From: UBA6168 sp964442355
Lineage (GTDB): Bacteria; Bacteroidota; Bacteroidia; Chitinophagales; Saprospiraceae
Direction of reading: 5' to 3'
DNA: 64,000 bases
NCBI GenBank assembly: GCA_964442355.1
Contig: CAYTZS010000002.1
Coordinates: 1-64,000 of the forward strand
A program made the translations under genes and the position numbers. The notes beneath the pieces are model-generated. The model ran no database searches. It worked only from the letters and a program-made list of their open reading frames with translations, and was not told where the DNA came from. Positions 58,883-64,000 of this stretch are shown piece after piece; position 1 is the stretch's first letter, and each line of letters opens with the position of its first letter.

Positions 58883-58918
58883 AATCGTAATTCGTAAATC
58901 TAAAATCGTAAATCTACT
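58883..58918. repeat. Single-arm word repeat (CGTAAATCTAAAATCG family)
   Basis: ATTCGTAAATCTAAAATCG followed by TAAATCTACTT, ending 6 nt before the ATG of the next gene. Same vocabulary as 49198-49253; a weak left counterpart (TAGATTTGGGATTAG) is at about 58838-58852. Confidence 0.6.
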
Positions 58919-58924
58919 TAAAAC

Positions 58925-61483
58925 ATGAACTGGCACCTACTCCCCACCGCTGAAGCCCTCCAACTCACGGGCAGCCAACCGCAGGGCATTACCACCTCCG
59001 AGGTGCAGGAGCGGCAGGCAAAGTATGGCCCAAACGCATTGCAGGAAAAAAAGCAGAAACCCGCTTGGTTGATGTTCATCGGACAGTTCAAGGACCTGAT
59101 GATTCTGATATTGGCAGCGGCGGCAATCGTGTCGGGATTGGTCGGAGACGTGCAGGACACCGTGGTCATCCTCATCATCGTGGCACTGAACGCCGTGGTC
59201 GGCTTCGTGCAGGAATACCGGGCAGAGAGGGCGATGGAGGCCCTGAAGAAAATGTCGGCCCCCTCGGCCAATGTGCTCCGCAACGGTTCTATCCAGCAAA
59301 TCCCCACTGCCGAGATTGTGCCCGGCGACATCGTGGCGCTCGATGCGGGAACCATGACACCCGCTGACCTGCGCTTGCTGGAAGCCCATTCCCTCAAAAT
59401 CGAAGAAGCCTCGCTCACGGGCGAATCGCAGGCAGTGGATAAGCAAATTGCCGAACTCCACGACGAGCAAATGCCCCTCGGCGACCGCACGAACATGGCC
59501 TACAAGGGTACGCTCGTTGCATACGGACGGGGCATGGGCGTGGTAGTGGCCACGGGCATGGACACAGAAATCGGGCGAATTGCACAGTTGCTGCAAGAGG
59601 ACGAAACCATGACGCCATTGCAAAAGCGACTCGCCGATTTTGGCAAAAAACTCTCCCTCGGCGTGTTGGGAATTTGCGTGGTGCTGTTCGCTGTGGGCTT
59701 GCTGCGTGGCGAAGAACCCATGCAAATGCTGCTCACCGCCATTTCGGTCGCCGTCGCTGCCATTCCAGAAGCACTGCCTGCCGTCGTCACGATTGCACTG
59801 GCGCTCGGTGCCCGGCGCATGGTTCGCAAAAACGCTCTCATCCGCAAGTTGCCCGCCGTGGAGACACTCGGCTCCGTCACTTTCATTTGCACGGATAAAA
59901 CAGGTACGCTCACGCAAAACAAGATGACCGTTGTCGAAACTTGGACGCCAGACACGCAGCCACCCGACCTACCTTTTTCACCCAAAGAAACCTTGCTGCG
60001 CTGCATGACTCTCAACCACGACGTACGAAAAAACGAGGCTGGGGAATGGTCGGGCGAAAGCACGGAAGTTGCACTGGCCGATTTTTCAGAAAAACAACTG
60101 CCTGATTTTCAAGCAATTAAATACAAAAGAGCTGGAGAATTGCCTTTCGACTCAGTCCGAAAGCTAATGACGACGGTACACCATTTTGAAACGGGCTACC
60201 TAGTCGTCACCAAGGGTGCCATTGAGTCCATCTTGGCCGCCTGCGACGACCCTGATGAAATTGCCATGACCGCCGCAGCCGAGCGCATGGGGCATGGGGG
60301 CCTGCGGGTCATTGCCTACGGCTGCAAACTGCTCGGCGAGCTACCCGAAAAGCTCAGTTTTTCGACCCTCGAAACGGGCTTGCAGGTCGTCGGGTTGGCA
60401 GGGCTGACCGACCCTCCGAGGGAGGAAGCGGCGCAAGCCATCCGGGATTGCCGAACGGCGGGCATTGTGCCTGTGATGATCACTGGCGACCATTTGGTGA
60501 CGGCAGCCGCCATCGCCCGGCAAATTGGGATTTTGGAAAAACCATCGGACAAAATGGTGAGCGGCACGGAATTGCTGGCGATGACCGAGGAGGAACTTGA
60601 GCAACAAATCGAGCAAATCAAGGTGTACGCAAGGGTGTCGCCAGAGCAGAAGTTGCAGATTGTCAAGGCGTTGCAGCACAAGGGGCACTTCGTTGCCGTG
60701 ACGGGTGACGGCGTGAACGATGCCCCAGCATTGCGCCGGTCAAACATTGGCGTGGCGATGGGTATCACAGGCACCGACGTGTCGAAAGAGGCGGCGCACA
60801 TGGTCTTGCTCGATGATAATTTTGCCACAATTCTAAAGGCAGTGCGGGAGGGTCGGCGAATTTTCGAGAACGTGCGCAAGTTCATCAAGTACATCCTGAC
60901 GGGCAACAGCGGTGAAATCTGGACGATTTTTCTCGCCCCGTTGGCGGGGTTGCCCATTCCGCTGCTCCCCATCCACATCCTCTGGGTCAACCTCGTGACG
61001 GACGGCCTGCCCTCGCTTGCCCTGGCTGGGGAGCCTGCCGAAAAAGACCTGATGCAACTGCCGCCACGCCCGCCCAGTGAGAACATCTTTGCAAAAGGGC
61101 TGGGGTTCCATGTGCTTTGGGTGGGCTTGCTGATGGGCGCTGTCTGCCTTGGTGTGCAGGCTTGGGCGATGGAACAACACGACCCCAAATGGCAGACCTA
61201 CGTGTTCACCGTGCTTTGCTTCAGCCAGATGGGACACGTGATGGCCATTCGCAGTGAGCGGTTTTTCTTGTTCAGACAGGGGTTGTTCAGCAACCCGGCG
61301 CTGTTGGGCTCTGTCTTGCTGACGTTTTTGCTTCACTTGGCAATACTGTACGTACCTGCCCTGCAAGCGATATTTTCAACAAAGCCATTGACAATCAATG
61401 AATTGGGGGCGTGTATTCTGGTTTCACTCGTGGTTTTTCATGCGGTGGAATTGGAAAAATTGGTGAGGGGTTGGCGGAGTTGA
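58925..61483 (+). CDS. P2-type cation ATPase (calcium-transporting type)
   Basis: 852-aa P-type ATPase. TGES actuator (SLTGESQAVDKQ); SERCA-like helix M4 VAAIPEALPAVVTIALALGARRM with the Ca-binding Glu; phosphorylation site D324 in CTDKTGTLTQNKM; GDGVNDAPALRRSNIGVAMGITGTDVSKEAAHMVLLDDNF; M6 region WVNLVTDGLPSLALA with the second-site Asn/Asp residues. These favour Ca2+ export (P2A), though related bacterial pumps transport other cations. It follows mgtA by 108 nt on the same strand, and a Ca/Na antiporter lies 3.4 kb upstream. Confidence 0.93.
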   Translation: MNWHLLPTAEALQLTGSQPQGITTSEVQERQAKYGPNALQEKKQKPAWLMFIGQFKDLMILILAAAAIVSGLVGDVQDTVVILIIVALNAVVGFVQEYRAERAMEALKKMSAPSANVLRNGSIQQIPTAEIVPGDIVALDAGTMTPADLRLLEAHSLKIEEASLTGESQAVDKQIAELHDEQMPLGDRTNMAYKGTLVAYGRGMGVVVATGMDTEIGRIAQLLQEDETMTPLQKRLADFGKKLSLGVLGICVVLFAVGLLRGEEPMQMLLTAISVAVAAIPEALPAVVTIALALGARRMVRKNALIRKLPAVETLGSVTFICTDKTGTLTQNKMTVVETWTPDTQPPDLPFSPKETLLRCMTLNHDVRKNEAGEWSGESTEVALADFSEKQLPDFQAIKYKRAGELPFDSVRKLMTTVHHFETGYLVVTKGAIESILAACDDPDEIAMTAAAERMGHGGLRVIAYGCKLLGELPEKLSFSTLETGLQVVGLAGLTDPPREEAAQAIRDCRTAGIVPVMITGDHLVTAAAIARQIGILEKPSDKMVSGTELLAMTEEELEQQIEQIKVYARVSPEQKLQIVKALQHKGHFVAVTGDGVNDAPALRRSNIGVAMGITGTDVSKEAAHMVLLDDNFATILKAVREGRRIFENVRKFIKYILTGNSGEIWTIFLAPLAGLPIPLLPIHILWVNLVTDGLPSLALAGEPAEKDLMQLPPRPPSENIFAKGLGFHVLWVGLLMGAVCLGVQAWAMEQHDPKWQTYVFTVLCFSQMGHVMAIRSERFFLFRQGLFSNPALLGSVLLTFLLHLAILYVPALQAIFSTKPLTINELGACILVSLVVFHAVELEKLVRGWRS

Positions 61484-61484
61484 A

Positions 61485-62462
61485 TCATTTCACCAAAGGC
61501 CGCTTTTTGATCATCCCGCCCTTCGTGTCCTTCACTTCCCCGAACACGATAAACGCATCTGGGTCCACTTTTTCCACTTCCTTTTTCAGCTTGGAAAGCT
61601 CCAACCGCGTGATGACAGTGAACACGATGTCCGTTGGCTTCAACTGCTCGCCCCGCTTGCCGAAGCCCCGCTTGCCGTTGTAAATGGTGACGCCCCTGCC
61701 CATTTTCTCGGTGATAGCTAGGCGAACTTCCTCGCTGTAAAGCGAAATAATCGTCACCCCGATGTATTCTTCAATGCCCTCGATGATGAAATCCACCGTT
61801 TTGGAGGCAGCCAAATACGTGAGGATGGCGTAGAGCGCTACCTCCACCGACAAAATGTAAGCGCCAAAAGAAAATATGATGATATTGAAAACGAGGATGA
61901 CGTCCCCGACGGTAAGGCTAGTATTTCGGCTGATCCAAACGGCCATGACCTCCGTACCGTCAATAACCGCCCCGCCCCGAATGGCCAACCCAATGCCCAT
62001 GCCAAGGAAAAAACCGCCAAAAACGGCGATGAGCAGCTTGTCTTCTGTGACTGTGGGGAACTGAACGAAATGCACCACCACGGCCAGCAACACAATGGCA
62101 GCGGCACTTTTGATGGCGAAGTTGCGGCTGATGGTTCTGATGCCCATCACCAAAAATGGCAGGTTGATGAGCACCAACAAGACCGAAAGTGAGATGCCCG
62201 TGACAACCTCTGTCAGCAGTGAAATACCCGTGACGCCACCATCAATAAACTGGTTCGGCAACAAAAAACCTCGGAGACCGAATGCCGCCGACGCAACCCC
62301 CAAGCAGATGAAAAGCACATCTTTGGCAAAGGCGGTTAGGTCTATCCGAAAATTGAACGCCTCCTTTTCCAATACCTTGCGGGGTATCCGAGTACCAGGG
62401 TGCGTTTTTTGGATGTGCTTTTTAACGACATCGTTGATGATTTGCTGAAACAGTGGCATCAT
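61485..62462 (-). CDS. YitT family membrane protein (DUF2179 C-terminus)
   Basis: 325 aa. Five or six membrane helices (DVLFICLGVASAAFGLRGFLLPNQFIDGGVTGISLL, SVLLVLINLPFLVMGI, LIAVFGGFFLGMGIGLAIRGGAVIDGTEVMA, VILVFNIIIFSFGAYIL) followed by a cytoplasmic DUF2179 domain of about 90 residues (KMGRGVTIYNGKRGFG, DIVFTVITRLELSKLKKEVEKVDPDAFIVF). Start at 62462 chosen over 62534 because the longer N-terminus is not family-like. Function of YitT proteins is unknown. Confidence 0.92.
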   Translation of the reverse strand: MMPLFQQIINDVVKKHIQKTHPGTRIPRKVLEKEAFNFRIDLTAFAKDVLFICLGVASAAFGLRGFLLPNQFIDGGVTGISLLTEVVTGISLSVLLVLINLPFLVMGIRTISRNFAIKSAAAIVLLAVVVHFVQFPTVTEDKLLIAVFGGFFLGMGIGLAIRGGAVIDGTEVMAVWISRNTSLTVGDVILVFNIIIFSFGAYILSVEVALYAILTYLAASKTVDFIIEGIEEYIGVTIISLYSEEVRLAITEKMGRGVTIYNGKRGFGKRGEQLKPTDIVFTVITRLELSKLKKEVEKVDPDAFIVFGEVKDTKGGMIKKRPLVK

Positions 62463-62694
62463 AGGCGTTTGCTTTTGCGCTAAAATAACAGAAAAAATCA
62501 ACCACCTCACCACTCGAACAACTAACCCTATCATTTTGCACCATTGCCGCCGAGACGAATGTCGCCCACAACAGCTTGAAACACCAGCCTTTTTGCGCCA
62601 TTTGCTAGTTTTGTAAAAAATCCATCAAAAATCAGCGACACCGCTTGCTCCTGAGCATCGGTGCAAGTTGATGTTTACAAAGTGCCTTTAAAAA

Positions 62695-64000
62695 TTGAAA
62701 ACCACCCTCCACAGCATTTTTGGCAAAATCCCCTTGGCAGTGAGTCTGTTAAAAACTTGCCTGCTGATTTTGCTAGGCAGTAATCTCGCTGCCCAAGTCC
62801 TACCCATCCCCGCTGCTCCTGCCAATGGCTCCGCTTGGGAGTACATTGGGCCGCACGAGCCACCGACACCCGGGCCAGGCACAGGTTGGGGCAGTACGGG
62901 CACCGGGGCGCAGGTTCGAGTCCGTTTCTTCAACAACAAAGCGGCCAACCCCACGGAACTCTACGCTGCCACTCCCATCGGGGGGCTTTTCCGCACCCGC
63001 AACGTGCTCGATTCTGTGCCAATCTGGGAGAACATCACCGACAGTACCCGCTTGCCTGTGTTGGGTGTCCGTTCGTTTGCATTTGCACCCGGCGACCCCA
63101 ACACCATCTACCTCGGCACGGGAATCCGTTACCCGCTTGACTACCGCCGCAGCTACGGCATCGGGTTGCTGAAAACCACCGACGGCGGGCGAACTTGGCA
63201 GGAAACAGGGCTGCGTTTCCAGCCGCCGGGCAGCATGGCAGAGGTTATTCACGACGTGCTCACCCACCCCACCAGCCCCGACACCATCCACGCCCTCTGT
63301 GGCAAAGACTACTACCGCTCCGACGATGCTGGCAACAGTTTTACCCTAAAAAAGACGAACCCCTACCCCTGCCCCGCAGGCTGGGAAACGGCCTTCCGCT
63401 CGCTGCTGCACAAACCGGGCAGCCCGCACGTGCTGTACCTCAGTGCCGATGCAGAGTATTTTTTCAGGTCAAAAAACAGTGGCGAGACTTGGGAGGAGGT
63501 GGCGATTGACAGCAGCTTGGGCGTTGACGAGCCGGTCATGCGCATCGACATGGCGGTTTCGGAACGCAACCCGGCACTGGTTTACCTCGGCGTTTCCGCA
63601 AGGCGGAGCGAGTTCATCCTGCGGTCGCTCGACAGCGGCGAGACGTGGCAACTCCTGCTGAAAAAAAGCCTCGGCAGCAGCTACGAGAAACATGTCATCG
63701 CCATTTCACCCAACGACGACAACGTGCTTTACGTCGGCGGGCTGCATGTCCACGAAGTGAGGCTAGACCCTTCGGGAAAGGCCACCACCAGGCAAATCAC
63801 GGCCAGCAACGTCCACCTCGACCACCGGGAACTTTGCGTGGTGAGCGACGTGCAAGGCGGCGACATCATCTACTCCGCCAACGACGGCGGGCTTTACCGG
63901 GCAACATTTGACGGCAAAAAATGGCAGTGGCGAGACGTGTCGGGCCGGGGCTTCAACAACATGCAGTTTTACGGCATTGCCGTGGCCGAGGACTACTCAG
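62695..64000 (+). CDS. Secreted BNR/VPS10-like propeller protein (3' end outside window)
   Basis: At least 435 residues, still open at the window end. An in-frame stop at 62689-62691 and the lack of an ATG before the signal peptide (LLKTCLLILLGSNLAAQ) point to a TTG start at 62695. The mature part opens AWEYIGPHEPPTPGPGTGWG and carries Asp-box repeats: LLKTTDGGRTWQETGL, YRSDDAGNSF, FRSKNSGETWEEVA, RSLDSGETWQLLL, and NDGGLYRATFDGKKWQW. Such proteins in this phylum are usually large and end in a Por (type IX) sorting domain, which would lie beyond the window. Same broad class as the protein at 45852-49166. Confidence 0.88.
   Translation, partial: MKTTLHSIFGKIPLAVSLLKTCLLILLGSNLAAQVLPIPAAPANGSAWEYIGPHEPPTPGPGTGWGSTGTGAQVRVRFFNNKAANPTELYAATPIGGLFRTRNVLDSVPIWENITDSTRLPVLGVRSFAFAPGDPNTIYLGTGIRYPLDYRRSYGIGLLKTTDGGRTWQETGLRFQPPGSMAEVIHDVLTHPTSPDTIHALCGKDYYRSDDAGNSFTLKKTNPYPCPAGWETAFRSLLHKPGSPHVLYLSADAEYFFRSKNSGETWEEVAIDSSLGVDEPVMRIDMAVSERNPALVYLGVSARRSEFILRSLDSGETWQLLLKKSLGSSYEKHVIAISPNDDNVLYVGGLHVHEVRLDPSGKATTRQITASNVHLDHRELCVVSDVQGGDIIYSANDGGLYRATFDGKKWQWRDVSGRGFNNMQFYGIAVAEDYS

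Noticed and set aside
62911..62931. tRNA T-arm-like string GGTTCGAGTCC
   Set aside because: No acceptor, D or anticodon stems around it; it lies in the coding sequence of the BNR protein.

Overview
The window reads as chromosome from a Bacteroidota bacterium, most likely a Saprospiria/Lewinella-like lineage (inferred from gene content, not from a search). Supporting signs are the -7 promoter box TAnnTTTG (TACTTTTG occurs upstream of several genes), the near absence of Shine-Dalgarno signals, and many secreted, lipoprotein and outer-membrane-barrel proteins. Families common in this phylum include GH97, DUF1080, a GDSL lipoprotein, FG-GAP/ASPIC, BNR-propeller proteins, DUF2752, YqaE and NIPSNAP. 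There is no phage, transposase, rRNA or tRNA. Most genes are G+C-rich; one AT-rich patch (about 43.6-45.7 kb) looks acquired.

Layout. 0-4 kb (+): sigma-54 response regulator, Rof-like Rho antiterminator, MOSC protein, ATP-grasp enzyme, LysE transporter. 4-12 kb (-): bacilliredoxin, SerC, two barrel proteins, DUF2752 and YqaE membrane proteins, a phosphorylase-like protein, purine nucleoside phosphorylase, SDR. 12-22 kb (mainly +): M14 carboxypeptidase, DinB protein, secreted proteins, the carboxyspermidine pair nspD-nspC, IlvE and a PfkB kinase. 22-25.7 kb (-): a cysteine operon cysM - mec (JAMM peptidase) - cysO (sulfur carrier) - moeB/rhodanese, preceded by what looks like a complete transcription attenuator: promoter, 26-codon leader ending with Cys codons, terminator, and a possible antiterminator pairing. 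25.7-27 kb has no convincing protein gene but holds two RNA-like transcription units. 27-42 kb: TerC, dcd, DUF192, DUF1080, GDSL lipoprotein, GH97, FG-GAP/ASPIC lipoprotein, Tat-exported amine oxidase, NIPSNAP, and a giant peptidase-propeller-barrel protein. 42-46 kb: accessory patch with a 13 x 21-bp tandem array and a PD-(D/E)XK nuclease-like protein. 46-64 kb: BNR propeller protein, DinB, ankyrin, PHP phosphoesterase, thioredoxin-fold protein without cysteines, formiminotransferase-cyclodeaminase, Ca/Na antiporter, two P-type ATPases (MgtA and Ca-type), a YitT protein, and a BNR protein running off the end.

The most distinctive feature is a population of about twenty intergenic elements made of short degenerate words (7-10 nt) repeated several times and then repeated as the inverse complement, giving large imperfect hairpins. 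At least eleven word families are present. Three of the gaps in the cysteine operon and the space just upstream of cysM each hold such an element, from three word families. One element lies in frame inside a conserved gene, and several supply the stop codon of a neighbouring gene. Their function and origin are unknown; this is the best candidate here for an undescribed system.
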